From assembly GCA_913058335.1 (NCBI GenBank), contig CAJXPX010000005.1:153097-217096 (forward strand): a stretch of 64,000 nt of DNA, given 5' to 3'. Made by a program: the position numbers and the translations under genes. The stretch's first letter is position 1; each line of letters starts with the position of its first letter. The notes under the pieces were generated by a model. The model saw only the letters and a list, made by a program, of their open reading frames with translations, was not told the origin of the DNA and searched no databases. The stretch is from an uncultured Hyphomonadaceae bacterium. Its GTDB lineage: Bacteria; Pseudomonadota; Alphaproteobacteria; Caulobacterales; Maricaulaceae. Positions 26,913 through 36,362 of the stretch are shown here, piece after piece.

Positions 26913-28583
26913 ATGACGACACGCCTTAAAATTGCTTCCGCTCAGCTTAATCCGACCGTTGGGGATTTGGAGGGTAATATAGCTTTGGCCAAGAAAGCTT
27001 TTGAGCGGGCGAGGGCGGACGACGCTGATATTCTGGTTCTGCCGGAGCAGCTCATTATCGGCTATCCGGCGGAGGATCTGGTTCTTAAACCCGCTGCCGT
27101 GGAAGACTGCAAAACTCTGGCTGAAGATTTTGCGAAATTGACGAAAGGCGGGCCTGCCGTCGTCTTCAACCTCCCTTGGGCAGACGGGGCGCATCTCTAT
27201 AATGCTGCTTTGTTTATGCGCGACGGTGAAATTACTGATGCGCGGTACAAACATCATTTGCCGAATTACGGTGTCTTCGATGAAGCCCGGATTTTCACCA
27301 AAGGACCACTGCCTGACCCTATTGAATTTAAGGGCGTTATGATTGGCCTGCCAATTTGCGAAGATCTTTGGCAGGAGGGCGTCGCCTCCCACCTTCGCGC
27401 GCGCGGAGCAGAGATTATGATCTCGCCAAATGGGTCGCCTTGGCGGCGGACGGCGCTATCCGAACGCACGGAGGCGCTTGGCGATAAAGTCCACACGTCA
27501 GGCCTTCCGCTTATCTATGTTAATCAGGTCGGCGGACAGGATGAGCTGGTCTTTGACGGCTCCAGTTTTTCCATGAGCGCGGCGGGTGCGATTGTCCAAT
27601 CTCTTAAAAGTTTTGTGCCGGATTACGATGTGTCTGTTTGGGATAAAGAAGGCGGCAAGTGGGTCTGTAAAAAAGCCAAAATCGAAGCCCAATTAACCGG
27701 GTATGAGGCGGATTGGCGGGCGACTTGTTTGGGCCTCGGTGACTACGTCAATAAAAACGGTTTCAAACAGGTGGTTTTGGGGATGTCCGGCGGAATCGAT
27801 AGCGCTATGGCTGCGACGATTGCCGTCGATGCGCTTGGCAAAGACAGAGTCTGGTGCGTGATGATGCCGACGAAGTATACCAGCTCTGACAGTTTGGAGG
27901 ATGCAAGAAGCTGCGCCGAACGGCTCGGTTGTCGCTATGACATTATTGCAATAAAACCGGCTATAGAGGCCTTCGATGAAATGCTTGCGCCTTTATTTGA
28001 GGGCACGAAACCGGATACGACCGAAGAAAATATTCAGTCCCGCTCCCGCGCGCTGACTCTTATGGCGCTGTCGAATAAATTCGGGCCGATGTTGGTAACA
28101 ACGGGCAATAAGTCCGAAATGGCTGTGGGCTATGCGACACTCTATGGAGATATGTGCGGTGGCTATAATCCGCTAAAAGACCTTTATAAAACCGAGGTTT
28201 TTGCTTTGGCCGAATGGCGCAATGCCCATAACCCAGATGATCTCTTGGGAGAGGAAGCCCCGATCCCGCAACGTATCATCACAAAACCGCCATCCGCCGA
28301 ACTTCGCGAAGATCAAAAAGATAGCGATTCCTTGCCGGAATATGACGTGCTGGACGATATTCTCCGCGGGCTGATAGATTTTGAATGGCCTGTCGAAGCC
28401 TTATTGGAGCGAGGGCATAAGCCGAAAGATATAGCCCGAATACAAAATCTACTCTATATCGCCGAATATAAACGTCGACAGGCGCCTCCGGGCGTAAAAA
28501 TCGGCATTAAAAACTTTGGCCGTGATCGCCGTTATCCGATTACCAATCGTTATCGCGACGCCGTGCCACAAACCGAACCATAA
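26913..28583 (+). CDS. nadE: Glutamine-dependent NAD+ synthase
   Basis: A 556-residue enzyme that makes NAD from nicotinic acid adenine dinucleotide using glutamine. The N-terminal nitrilase-like amidase domain (about 1-260) has the catalytic Glu in LVLPEQLIIGYP and Cys in GLPICEDLWQE. The C-terminal synthetase has the PP-loop GMSGGIDSAMAATI near 290. I set the start at the ATG at 26913, the first plausible codon. A TTG at 26877 would add 12 residues. Neither has a Shine-Dalgarno sequence, so a leaderless transcript is possible. gltX follows after 9 bases. Confidence 0.95.
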   Translation: MTTRLKIASAQLNPTVGDLEGNIALAKKAFERARADDADILVLPEQLIIGYPAEDLVLKPAAVEDCKTLAEDFAKLTKGGPAVVFNLPWADGAHLYNAALFMRDGEITDARYKHHLPNYGVFDEARIFTKGPLPDPIEFKGVMIGLPICEDLWQEGVASHLRARGAEIMISPNGSPWRRTALSERTEALGDKVHTSGLPLIYVNQVGGQDELVFDGSSFSMSAAGAIVQSLKSFVPDYDVSVWDKEGGKWVCKKAKIEAQLTGYEADWRATCLGLGDYVNKNGFKQVVLGMSGGIDSAMAATIAVDALGKDRVWCVMMPTKYTSSDSLEDARSCAERLGCRYDIIAIKPAIEAFDEMLAPLFEGTKPDTTEENIQSRSRALTLMALSNKFGPMLVTTGNKSEMAVGYATLYGDMCGGYNPLKDLYKTEVFALAEWRNAHNPDDLLGEEAPIPQRIITKPPSAELREDQKDSDSLPEYDVLDDILRGLIDFEWPVEALLERGHKPKDIARIQNLLYIAEYKRRQAPPGVKIGIKNFGRDRRYPITNRYRDAVPQTEP

Positions 28584-28592
28584 GAAGATTAT

Positions 28593-29945
28593 ATGTCCGC
28601 CCTTGATACCCCTCGCGTTAGATTCGCTCCCTCCCCAACAGGAAAGCTGCATGTCGGTAATGTTCGTACAGCGCTGCTGAACTGGTTGTTTGCTCGTAAA
28701 AATGGCGGCACGTTTATTCTTCGCATTGACGATACCGATCTGGAACGGAGCACCAAAGCCTATGAGGATGGCCTTCGCGAAGATCTGACTTGGCTCGGTC
28801 TGACTTGGGACGAGACCTTTAGTCAGTCGGATCGTTTTGACAGCTATAAAGCCGCCGCTGAAAAACTGAAAAAAGACGGTATTCTTTATCCCTGTTATGA
28901 AACAGCAGATGAGCTAGACCGTCAGCGCAAGTTACAACGCGTCCAAGGCAAGCCACCCGTTTATAACCGCCACGCCTTGAGCCTGAGCGATGAGGATAGA
29001 CAGAAATTAGAGTCAGAAGGCCGTCAGGCGCATTGGCGGTTTAAACTGTCTGGCAACCCTGTGACCTGGAAGGATGTCGTTCGCGGTGAACAGACGATTG
29101 AGACGGATTCCATTTCGGACCCTGTTCTTATCCGCGCGGATGGCTCTTTTCTTTATACACTTCCGAGTGTTGTCGATGACATCGACGCTAAAATCACACA
29201 CGTCATTCGCGGCGAGGATCATGTAACCAATTCAGGCGCGCAGATTGAAATTTTTCAAGCGTTGTCAGATCACCTGCCGAATTTCGCGCATATGCCGCTT
29301 TTGGTTGGCGCGGATGGGAAAGGGCTTTCCAAACGCCTTGGCTCTCTGTCTATGGGCGAGTTGCGCGACCAGTATATTGAGCCCTTGGCAATTTGCTCTT
29401 TGCTTGGGAAAATCGGCACCTCTGACCCGATCGAGGCGCGTCCGTCTATGTCTGTCCTGATCGAAGAGTTTAGTTTTGAAAAAGTGGGACGAGCTCCGGC
29501 GCGATTTGACGAAGAAGAGCTTTTGCTTATCAATGGACGCCTTTTGCATGAGACGCCTTATGTTGACGTAAAAGATCGGCTGGACGCCCTTAATGTGGCC
29601 GGCGGCGAAGCGCTTTGGCTTGCTGTCAGGTCCAATGTCGAAAAGCTTTCGGATGCTAAAGACTGGTCTGAAACTCTGTTCGGAACTGCCGCCGGTAAAA
29701 TCGAAGGCGAGGACAAGGCATTTTGCGCCCAAGCCGCTGACCTTATGCCGGAAACTGTGAACCAAGACAGTTGGGGGCCGTGGCTCACTTCTGTAAAAAC
29801 AGAAACCGGACGGAAAGGGAAGGGGCTGTTCATGCCGCTTCGCCGCGCGCTGACCGGAATGGATCACGGCCCGGAAATGGGCCCGCTTCTGGCGCTTATG
29901 GGGTCGGAAAGAGCAAAGGCGCGTTTGAACGGCGAAGCGGGCTAA
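28593..29945 (+). CDS. gltX: Glutamyl-tRNA synthetase
   Basis: A 450-residue class I aminoacyl-tRNA synthetase. The HIGH-like motif is in FAPSPTGKLHVGNVRTALLN, read as HVGN, and the KMSKS-like motif is in GKGLSKRLGS. The zinc-binding insert is absent. Alphaproteobacteria often carry two gltX paralogues, one discriminating and one not; which this is cannot be told. It is 9 bases after nadE. Confidence 0.95.
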   Translation: MSALDTPRVRFAPSPTGKLHVGNVRTALLNWLFARKNGGTFILRIDDTDLERSTKAYEDGLREDLTWLGLTWDETFSQSDRFDSYKAAAEKLKKDGILYPCYETADELDRQRKLQRVQGKPPVYNRHALSLSDEDRQKLESEGRQAHWRFKLSGNPVTWKDVVRGEQTIETDSISDPVLIRADGSFLYTLPSVVDDIDAKITHVIRGEDHVTNSGAQIEIFQALSDHLPNFAHMPLLVGADGKGLSKRLGSLSMGELRDQYIEPLAICSLLGKIGTSDPIEARPSMSVLIEEFSFEKVGRAPARFDEEELLLINGRLLHETPYVDVKDRLDALNVAGGEALWLAVRSNVEKLSDAKDWSETLFGTAAGKIEGEDKAFCAQAADLMPETVNQDSWGPWLTSVKTETGRKGKGLFMPLRRALTGMDHGPEMGPLLALMGSERAKARLNGEAG

Positions 29946-30018
29946 TCTCACAGAACTGTGTGTTGGATGTCAGCAAACTGATCATTAAATCCCTCTCAAA
30001 ATAGAGAGAGATGATGTT

Positions 30019-30432
30019 ATGCCTAAATACCTTAAACCCGCGCTCCTCCTGACGCGTCTGTTCATTGCTTACTTCATGCTCATGTGGGCTCTGGATCGTT
30101 TTTCAGATGCGGCCCATGCGGAAAATGTCGCAAGCAAATTTTATAAAATCGGAAGCTTTAGTCTTTCGGCCATACCGCCACAAGCCATCGGGACCTTCCT
30201 CCTGGTCGTGATATTCGCCTTTGTTATTGGACTCAAAAAACGAATTTCCTATGGCCTCGTCATGCTTATTCACGGACTTGGAACTTTGTTCACGATCAAA
30301 AGTCTCGTGCCGTTCTCAGACAGTTTCACTCTGATTTTCTTAGCGTCCCTGCCTACGCTTGGCGCGATGATATTGCTCTTTATCCTTCGCAGGGAAGACA
30401 CTTTACTGAGCTTAAAAGGTAAGTTGAGCTAA
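30019..30432 (+). CDS. DoxX-like four-helix membrane protein
   Basis: A 137-residue protein with four membrane segments (about 8-26, 53-73, 79-97 and 104-124), compatible with a DoxX-like or small quinol-oxidase-linked membrane family. It starts MPKYLKPALLLTRLFIAYFM, with the tyrosine- and arginine-rich beginning usual for DoxX. There is no catalytic motif. AGAGAG precedes the ATG. The family assignment is tentative. Confidence 0.7.
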   Translation: MPKYLKPALLLTRLFIAYFMLMWALDRFSDAAHAENVASKFYKIGSFSLSAIPPQAIGTFLLVVIFAFVIGLKKRISYGLVMLIHGLGTLFTIKSLVPFSDSFTLIFLASLPTLGAMILLFILRREDTLLSLKGKLS

Positions 30433-30447
30433 ACCGAACAACAAATT

Positions 30448-30489
30448 GGCTGGTCCTAAATCAGAGGGACTAAAGGCTCAAGACCAGCC
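30448..30489 (+). repeat. Perfect 8-base-pair inverted repeat in an intergenic stretch
   Basis: GGCTGGTC (30448-30455) pairs with GACCAGCC (30482-30489) around 26 bases. It lies 16 bases after the DoxX-like stop and is not followed by a T run on either strand. The remaining bases to 30673 hold no gene that I can see. Confidence 0.4.
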
Positions 30490-30673
30490 CATTTGCTAGC
30501 ATGTGCCACTTTGCGTGACATCGCTTCGGGTTGCCGGAAGTGGGATGGGAGGCCGACAACATTATCAATATGCGCCTCTATCTCTAGTCTGTCACTGAGT
30601 GAAGGCAGGCAAACTATTGTTATAGTAAATTATTCCCAAAAGCGGATTTTGTTCTGCCCGCTCCTGTTAGTCT

Positions 30674-30853
30674 CTATTTACGGCGAAAAAACAGTCTGAC
30701 CCATATCGGGTCAAACACAACCATAATAAGAACCACAGCCGCGCCCCAGATCCAGTGCGCGCCTTTCACCCAAAGCCAGATAAAGAGCGTAAGAAGCAGA
30801 GGGTAATAAAGAAACGCCCAATAGACTTTCAATATCGCCGCAAATGTCTTCAT
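30674..30853 (-). CDS. Small two-helix membrane protein downstream of sixA
   Basis: A 59-residue protein starting MKTFAAILKVYWAFLYYPLL with two membrane segments and a basic end (VRLFFRRK). Its ATG at 30853 overlaps the sixA stop as ATGA, so translation is coupled. The family is unknown to me. A longer start at 30892 lies inside sixA and is unlikely. Confidence 0.7.
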   Translation of the reverse strand: MKTFAAILKVYWAFLYYPLLLTLFIWLWVKGAHWIWGAAVVLIMVVFDPIWVRLFFRRK

Positions 30854-31359
30854 TCTAGATCTCTGGGAAGTATCAAATCCACCAATCGCCAAATTTTCGG
30901 TGATAGCCAGTTGGCAGCGGGCGCTTTCTTCGCTTGGTAAACCGCACAGGCCGCGGTCGGAAAGTTATGGTCTTGCCCGCTGAGATAATAATGTAGCTCT
31001 GCCCATCCCGGATTATGCCCGAGTAACATGAGATTACGCTCGGGAAAGGGCGTCTCTTGGCAAATTTTAATGACCTGCTCCGGCCCTGCATGGTAAAAAT
31101 CCGGATTATAATGGACTTCCTGCGCACCGGGAATCGCCCGAATGAGACGCATCGCCGTCAAGCGTGTCCGTTTTGAATCCGAACTCCAAATAATATCCGG
31201 CGCGTAACCCCGCGCATATAGCTCCGCGCCAATATCTGTCGCGGCCCTTTCGCCCCGCTCGTTCAATGGTCTTTGATGGTCGCTCAGCCCGGCTTCCGCC
31301 CATGAAGATTTGGCGTGGCGCATTAAAAGCAGATAGGGCGAAGCGTTCATTTCAGACAT
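30850..31359 (-). CDS. SixA-type histidine phosphatase
   Basis: A 169-residue protein of the phosphoglycerate mutase-like superfamily. The catalytic RHG-type motif is LLLMRHAKSSWAE near residues 10-22; the second histidine is in MLLGHNPGWAEL near 111-122. SixA dephosphorylates phosphohistidine on HPt proteins, but related proteins have other targets. It is coupled to the small membrane protein downstream. The AGGGTAGAG leader supports the ATG at 31359. Confidence 0.9.
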   Translation of the reverse strand: MSEMNASPYLLLMRHAKSSWAEAGLSDHQRPLNERGERAATDIGAELYARGYAPDIIWSSDSKRTRLTAMRLIRAIPGAQEVHYNPDFYHAGPEQVIKICQETPFPERNLMLLGHNPGWAELHYYLSGQDHNFPTAACAVYQAKKAPAANWLSPKIWRLVDLILPRDLE

Positions 31360-31423
31360 AGTAATACTCTACCCTGAAATCTGCGCCAATCCTATCTGAG
31401 AGTTTTATCAGAAATCAACAGGT

Positions 31424-32173
31424 CTAATTCATTTTATAGACGAGGCCGACACGGCTGATTGTGTCCGTTTTCTCACGTCCATCGGGAACGTCACTATGGG
31501 TTTCCAGACGGAAAGACGCGCGAATAGCGAAACTATCGAACAGGTCAGAGGTGATGCCCGCTTCATTGACAATAAATGTATCCAATTCCGAATAGAGGAC
31601 TTCAGTGTCATTTGAAAAAGTGACTTGTTCACTAAATGCGTGCTCGAAATCGGAGTAGAGCCGGGCGCTGAGGGAGTCCTCTATTACGCTCGGAATGCCA
31701 AGCGGATTACCCTGAGCCAATCGGGCTTTTTGCGAACGATAACCCGCGCCGCTTTCGATCTGCCACTGGGTTGGGTCATCAACAATCAGAGTATATCCGA
31801 CGCCGCCTCCGGCAAAATAACCGTTTTTATAGGACCCGAAGCTATCATTGAAATAGTCGGCATTCGCATAACCATAGACAGCCGGCGCAAAATCACGGCC
31901 AATTTTATAGCCGAGCCGATATCGGCGTATATTTGTTTCGCCTTGATTTTTACCGTAATCGCCGGACACTTTGGCGGAGTGCCGCCAGTCACTCCCGCGG
32001 TTTTCAACTTTTGTCGCAAACCCCAGAACAGTCGTCTCGTTATTGCCTGTCGTTTTCGATCCGTTCAGCGATGCTTGCCCGGTCCATCCCATATCTTCCT
32101 CCGCCCAACTCTGCTGCGCCGCCCCCAAGCTTAGGGAAATGGCAAAAACAGCTGATAAGGCGAGGCGGTACAT
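31424..32173 (-). CDS. DUF481 outer-membrane protein, copy 1
   Basis: A 249-residue protein with a signal peptide (MYRLALSAVFAISLSLGAAQ, then SWA before the mature start) and a beta-rich DUF481 domain. Its C-terminus ends in alternating hydrophobic residues (VGLVYKMN), like an outer-membrane beta barrel. It is clearly paralogous to the next gene upstream: both share NDTEVLYS/NDTELLYS, SDLFDSFAIRASFR/SELFDSFALRASFR and REKTDTISR/TEKTDTISR. A TTAA-N7-TTAA site lies 73 bases before its start. Function unknown. Confidence 0.9.
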   Translation of the reverse strand: MYRLALSAVFAISLSLGAAQQSWAEEDMGWTGQASLNGSKTTGNNETTVLGFATKVENRGSDWRHSAKVSGDYGKNQGETNIRRYRLGYKIGRDFAPAVYGYANADYFNDSFGSYKNGYFAGGGVGYTLIVDDPTQWQIESGAGYRSQKARLAQGNPLGIPSVIEDSLSARLYSDFEHAFSEQVTFSNDTEVLYSELDTFIVNEAGITSDLFDSFAIRASFRLETHSDVPDGREKTDTISRVGLVYKMN

Positions 32174-32245
32174 AATAGGCTCCTTGGGGCGTATGGGGGA
32201 TGACTTGGGTCTTGGTGGTGGTTTAAAACCTATAGAAAAGGGCAG

Positions 32246-32260
32246 TTAACTTGGCGTTAA
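32246..32260. promoter_or_regulatory. Candidate CtrA-type site (TTAA-N7-TTAA)
   Basis: TTAACTTGGCGTTAA is an exact match to the TTAA-N7-TTAA core bound by the alphaproteobacterial cell-cycle regulator CtrA. It lies 73 bases upstream of the first DUF481 gene (copy 1) and downstream of copy 2. A single match by eye, so moderate confidence only. Confidence 0.4.
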
Positions 32261-32266
32261 TCAGTT

Positions 32267-32292
32267 GGAGGCTGTCTCAGTTGATAGCCTCC
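32267..32292. repeat. Inverted repeat between the DUF481 genes
   Basis: GGAGGCT pairs with AGCCTCC around a 12-base loop, located just downstream of DUF481 copy 2 on the minus strand. It has no U run, so it could be a weak terminator or a transcript-stabilising stem. Confidence 0.4.
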
Positions 32293-32315
32293 AATGCGTT
32301 CAGAAACAAACTTGG

Positions 32316-33056
32316 TTATTTCATAGTATAAACAATTCCGATTCGGCTAATCGTATCGGTTTTTTCTGTTCCGACAGGCACGTCCGTGTGGTGCTCGACA
32401 CGGAAAGAGGCCCGCAGAGCAAAGCTGTCAAAGAGCTCCGATGTGACGCCAATCTCATTGGTCAGAAATGTATCCGACGCGGAATAGAGCAATTCAGTGT
32501 CGTTATAAGCAGAGACTTTGTCATTAAAGACATAATCCAGATCAGACGCCAACTGACCCGCTATTTCATTTTCAGTCCGGCTTGGCTCACCCGTTGGGTT
32601 GTTCAGCGCTAGACGCGCTTTTTGGGAGCGATAGCCGCCGCCGGCTTCAACGCTCCAGGTCAAAGGTGCGTCGGGCAAAATTTGGTAGCCGAGGCCTGCG
32701 CCCAGGAAGTAGCCCTGTTTGAAGGCCCCGAAATCATCGCTGAAATAATCAGCATTGGCGTAGCCGTAAAGCTGCTCTGAAATATCTCGGTCAATTTGAT
32801 AGCCGAGCGCATAGCGGTTTTTGTTTTCTTCGCCGTCTGCCTTGCCGTAATCGGCGGACGCCTTAATTGAATGTTTCCAATTCTCGGTTTCCTTGGCGAG
32901 TTTCAGGCCTAAACCAACATCTGTTGTTTCAGTGTTACCAGTTGTGACCGAGCCGTTCAGCGCGGCTTCACCCGTAAAGCCGTTAGTGAATTGAGCGTGA
33001 GAGGCTGTGGCGGCTCCGGCCCAAACCAAAGCGGAAATTGAAAGTGTACGTAACAT
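32316..33056 (-). CDS. DUF481 outer-membrane protein, copy 2
   Basis: A 246-residue paralogue of the neighbouring DUF481 protein. The signal peptide reads MLRTLSISALVWAGAATASH with cleavage likely after AHAQ-type residues, and the C-terminus ends VYTMK. I set the start at the ATG at 33056 (AAGAGA upstream); a TTG at 33080 would extend it. The two genes probably arose by tandem duplication, each with its own intergenic promoter region. Function unknown; outer-membrane location inferred from the family. Confidence 0.9.
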   Translation of the reverse strand: MLRTLSISALVWAGAATASHAQFTNGFTGEAALNGSVTTGNTETTDVGLGLKLAKETENWKHSIKASADYGKADGEENKNRYALGYQIDRDISEQLYGYANADYFSDDFGAFKQGYFLGAGLGYQILPDAPLTWSVEAGGGYRSQKARLALNNPTGEPSRTENEIAGQLASDLDYVFNDKVSAYNDTELLYSASDTFLTNEIGVTSELFDSFALRASFRVEHHTDVPVGTEKTDTISRIGIVYTMK

Positions 33057-33278
33057 TGGAAAAATCTCTTGAGTTAGCAAACGCCCATATCACGGGCTGA
33101 AAAACCGGCTTATATAAAATGGATTATGAATATAGGTTAAATGAAGGCGTCGAACGGTTAAAGGCGGGATGTCAGGTCTTGCGCACTTGTCGAGAAGACT
33201 TGTTGGAAGGGGTAACGCCCTTTATAGGGTCGCCAAAGACCTACTCTTTATGATCGATTAAACCAGAATAGACCCGAC

Positions 33279-34547
33279 ATGCACGACATCAAAGCCATCC
33301 GCGAAAACCCTGACCAGTATGACGCCCTTTGGGCGAAGCGCGGGTTAGAGCCGCAATCCAAGAAAATTCTCGATCAGGACGCGCTTATCCGCAAAGCCAC
33401 TCAGGTCATGCAAGAGGCCGAAGCCGCGCGCAATAAAAGCTCTAAGCTTATTGGGCAAGCTATGGCCAAAGGCGATAAAGAAGAAGCCGAACGCCTGAAA
33501 ACCGAAGTGGCCGGCGCGAAAAACGTCATCGCCGCGATGGGCCAACAAGTCGAAGGCGAAAAGGCGCAGCTCGATATGCTGCTCGCCAGCCTCCCGAATG
33601 TGCCATTTGAAGACGTGCCAAACGGCGAAAGCGAAGACGACAATGTCGAAGTCGCCAAATGGGGCGAGCCGAAAGAGTTTTCCTTCGAGCCGCAATCCCA
33701 TGATGACCTCGGAACCGCGCTCGGCCTGATGGATTTTGAAACCGCCGCCAAGATGAGCGGAAGCCGATTTGTGGTTTTGAGCGGCGCGCTCTCCCGCATG
33801 GACCGCGCTTTGGCGAGCCTGATGCTCGACATGCAAACGGAGGAGGGGTTTGAGGAGACGACTCCGCCGTTTCTTGTTTGGGACAAGGCCTTGTTCGGGA
33901 CGGGGCAGCTTCCGAAATTCGAAGAGGATTTATATAAAACAGACGGGGATCATTACCTTATCCCTACAGCGGAAGTTTCACTCACTAACACAGTTCGCGA
34001 ATCTATTCTTGATGCTGACGCGCTCCCCAAACGCCTGACCGCGCATACACCGTGCTTCCGCTCGGAAGCCGGCTCTGCAGGGCGGGACACCAAAGGCATG
34101 ATCCGCCAGCATCAGTTCAATAAGGTCGAGCTGGTCTCTATCTGCAAACCCGAAGAAAGCGACGAGGAGCATAAAAACATGCTGCGCTGCGCCGAGGCCG
34201 TCTTGCAGAAATTGGACCTGCCTTACCGTGTTGTCGAGCTTTGCACCGGCGATCTCGGATTTGGCGCGCGCAAAACCTATGACATCGAAGTGTGGCTGCC
34301 GAGCCAAAACACTTATCGAGAAATCAGCTCCATCAGTAATTGTGGCGACTTCCAGGCCCGCCGGATGCAGGCGCGCTATAAATTTGCCGAAAAAGACAAC
34401 CGTTTCGTCCATACACTAAACGGCTCCGGCCTCGCGGTCGGCCGAACGCTCGTCGCTATTTTGGAAAACTATCAGAATGAAAACGGCACGATCACAGTGC
34501 CGAAAGCGCTCGTGCCGTATATGGGCGGGTTGGAGACGATTGGGTAG
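33279..34547 (+). CDS. serS: Seryl-tRNA synthetase
   Basis: A 422-residue class II aminoacyl-tRNA synthetase. The N-terminal long coiled-coil arm lies at about residues 25-100 and the class II motif 2 in [28 protein letters not shown]. Motif 3 is in [20 protein letters not shown] near the C-terminus. It charges tRNA-Ser and tRNA-Sec. It is a single-gene unit; the 380 bases after it hold a palindromic element rather than a gene. Confidence 0.97.
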   Translation: MHDIKAIRENPDQYDALWAKRGLEPQSKKILDQDALIRKATQVMQEAEAARNKSSKLIGQAMAKGDKEEAERLKTEVAGAKNVIAAMGQQVEGEKAQLDMLLASLPNVPFEDVPNGESEDDNVEVAKWGEPKEFSFEPQSHDDLGTALGLMDFETAAKMSGSRFVVLSGALSRMDRALASLMLDMQTEEGFEETTPPFLVWDKALFGTGQLPKFEEDLYKTDGDHYLIPTAEVSLTNTVRESILDADALPKRLTAHTPCFRSEAGSAGRDTKGMIRQHQFNKVELVSICKPEESDEEHKNMLRCAEAVLQKLDLPYRVVELCTGDLGFGARKTYDIEVWLPSQNTYREISSISNCGDFQARRMQARYKFAEKDNRFVHTLNGSGLAVGRTLVAILENYQNENGTITVPKALVPYMGGLETIG

Positions 34548-34711
34548 GGTAGTTGCTTCCCTGGAAACGGGGGAGAATGATCCGCACTTTCGATTTTACC
34601 TCTATTATCAAACTCCTTTCCGGCAGGAGCCGAAGCTCTGCGGGCTGCCCACTTTATCTGGAAACCGTAAAAATAGCTCCGCCCTGGATTGCGAGTAGGA
34701 GTAAGCGCTTG

Positions 34712-34735
34712 GGAGATATAAATTCAAATATCTCC
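34712..34735. repeat. Hairpin next to the palindromic element
   Basis: GGAGATAT pairs with ATATCTCC around an 8-base loop. It abuts the left end of the inverted-repeat element at 34734-34855 and may be part of it. Confidence 0.4.
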
Positions 34736-34855
34736 TGTCATTTCGGAGCGCCTCGCGAACCCTGAAGGTCGAGGGCTTGCGAACTACCTTCAATGAAGGC
34801 ACTAATCTTTCGACCTTCCGCATTTGCGCCCTTCGGGTTTGCGCGGAATGACAGG
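34734..34855. repeat. Palindromic intergenic element (inverted repeat, MITE-like)
   Basis: A 122-base imperfect inverted repeat. The ends are CCTGTCATT and its complement AATGACAGG, and the inner parts of both arms carry GAAGGTCGA. The centre holds the palindrome CCTTCAATGAAGG. It lies in the 382-base gap between serS and surE that contains no credible gene. The pattern resembles short repeated palindromic elements dispersed in some bacterial genomes, but only this copy is seen in the window. Ends and age are unknown. Confidence 0.5.
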
Positions 34856-34929
34856 CAAGATGAAAGTAAAAACAGGGGTGCCGCCCAACAATCATTTCCG
34901 TTTTCTTCCAAACCCGTTATGACGGGCCC

Positions 34930-35694
34930 ATGAAAATACTTCTGACAAATGATGACGGCGTACATGCCGAAGGCCTGGCCGTACTCCGCAAAATAGCGGC
35001 CAAACTCTCCGACGATGTGTGGGTCTGCGCGCCGGATACAGAGCAATCCGCCGCCTCTCGCGGGGTGTCGCTCCATAATCCTGTTCGCCTGCGGAAACTT
35101 GAAGACCGCGTCTATTCCGTCAGCGGCACGCCTACCGACAGCGTGATCGTCGCAATGAAAGACTTAATGCCCGATAGCCCGCCGGACCTGCTTCTGTCAG
35201 GAGTAAATCGGGGACAAAATTTGGCTGAAGATGTGACATTTTCCGGCACTGTGGCCGGGGCGCTTCAAGGCATGCAAATGGGTATACCCTCCATCGCCTT
35301 GTCACTGGCGCGCGGATTTCAGGGCGCGTCGAGTTTGCCTTGGGAAACTGCGGAATCCCATGGACCGGATGTGGTGCGAAAACTTCTCGATACAGGATGG
35401 CCCAAAGCGGTTGTTCCGAATGTTAACTTTCCCGATACGTCCATCGAAGATGTCAAAGGTATTCAAATTACGCGCCAAGGCCATCGCGATTTCCAAATGT
35501 CCGGCGTGGATAAACGGGACCATCCCCGGGGCGGACATTATTTTTGGCTGACATACGGCGCAAAGAAATCCAATCCGCCGGCAGGAACGGATTTGCGCGC
35601 GATCTATGACGGCTATATTTCCGTGACGCCGCTCCATACCGATCTTACTCATTTCGAAGCTTTGGATGATATGTCCCGTAAATTTGGCGACTAA
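34930..35694 (+). CDS. surE: 5'/3'-nucleotidase SurE
   Basis: A 254-residue divalent-metal nucleotidase/exopolyphosphatase. The start MKILLTNDDGVHAEGLAVL carries the metal-binding DD at residues 8-9; PDTEQSAASRGVSL holds the catalytic serine; LLLSGVNRGQNLAEDVTFSGTVAGA carries the conserved N and the phosphate site. It removes nucleoside monophosphates under stress. surE and pcm are adjacent in many proteobacteria, as here. Confidence 0.97.
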   Translation: MKILLTNDDGVHAEGLAVLRKIAAKLSDDVWVCAPDTEQSAASRGVSLHNPVRLRKLEDRVYSVSGTPTDSVIVAMKDLMPDSPPDLLLSGVNRGQNLAEDVTFSGTVAGALQGMQMGIPSIALSLARGFQGASSLPWETAESHGPDVVRKLLDTGWPKAVVPNVNFPDTSIEDVKGIQITRQGHRDFQMSGVDKRDHPRGGHYFWLTYGAKKSNPPAGTDLRAIYDGYISVTPLHTDLTHFEALDDMSRKFGD

Positions 35695-35729
35695 GAAGAT
35701 GCAGGGCTGGGCATGTTTGAGATTATTTG

Positions 35730-36353
35730 ATGTTTGATCCGGGCTTGATTGATATGGTCATGCGCCTTCGGGGCAAGGGCATTTCCGACAACACCGTATT
35801 GCGCGCCGTGGAACAAACGCCCCGCATCCGGTTTGTCGGCAATGGAAATGTGGACAAAGCCTATGACGAGCAGAAGCTTCCTATTTCCTGTGGTCAGACG
35901 ATTTCCGCGCCTTGGATAACGGCTTTAATGATTCAAATGCTGCGTGTCGGCAAAGAGCATAAAGTTCTCGAGATCGGTTCTGGCAGCGGATATCAGACCG
36001 CTATCCTCGCAAGGCTCTGCAAACGGGTTTATGCTGTCGAGCGTTACAAACAGCTCATCGCCGAAGCCGAGGCGCGGCTTACAAATCAGGATGTCCGTAA
36101 CACGGTGATACGTCATGGCGATGGGCGATATGGCTGGGCCGGACAGGCGCCGTTTGACCGCATCATCTTGGGATGCGCTACCCGCGCCGCGCCGCCTATG
36201 CTCTTGGAACAATTGGCGCCGGGCGGCGAAATGATTGCCGTGGTGGATGAACAGCTTATGCGGTATATCAAAGCGCGCTCAGTGGTGAGCGAAGAGACGC
36301 TTATGCCCCTTAAGCTCGATATGATAGAGCCGGGAAAATCGCGCACTTTGTAA
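35730..36353 (+). CDS. pcm: Protein-L-isoaspartate O-methyltransferase
   Basis: A 207-residue methyltransferase that repairs isoaspartyl residues in damaged proteins. It starts with FDPGLIDMVMRLRGKGISDN, and the SAM-binding loop is VLEIGSGSGYQTAILARLCK; GQTISAPWITALMIQML precedes it, with RIILGCATRAAPPMLLEQLA further on. The ATG at 35730 is preceded directly by a TTG. It follows surE by 35 bases, the classic repair pair. Confidence 0.95.
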   Translation: MFDPGLIDMVMRLRGKGISDNTVLRAVEQTPRIRFVGNGNVDKAYDEQKLPISCGQTISAPWITALMIQMLRVGKEHKVLEIGSGSGYQTAILARLCKRVYAVERYKQLIAEAEARLTNQDVRNTVIRHGDGRYGWAGQAPFDRIILGCATRAAPPMLLEQLAPGGEMIAVVDEQLMRYIKARSVVSEETLMPLKLDMIEPGKSRTL

Positions 36354-36362
36354 GAGGGATGA

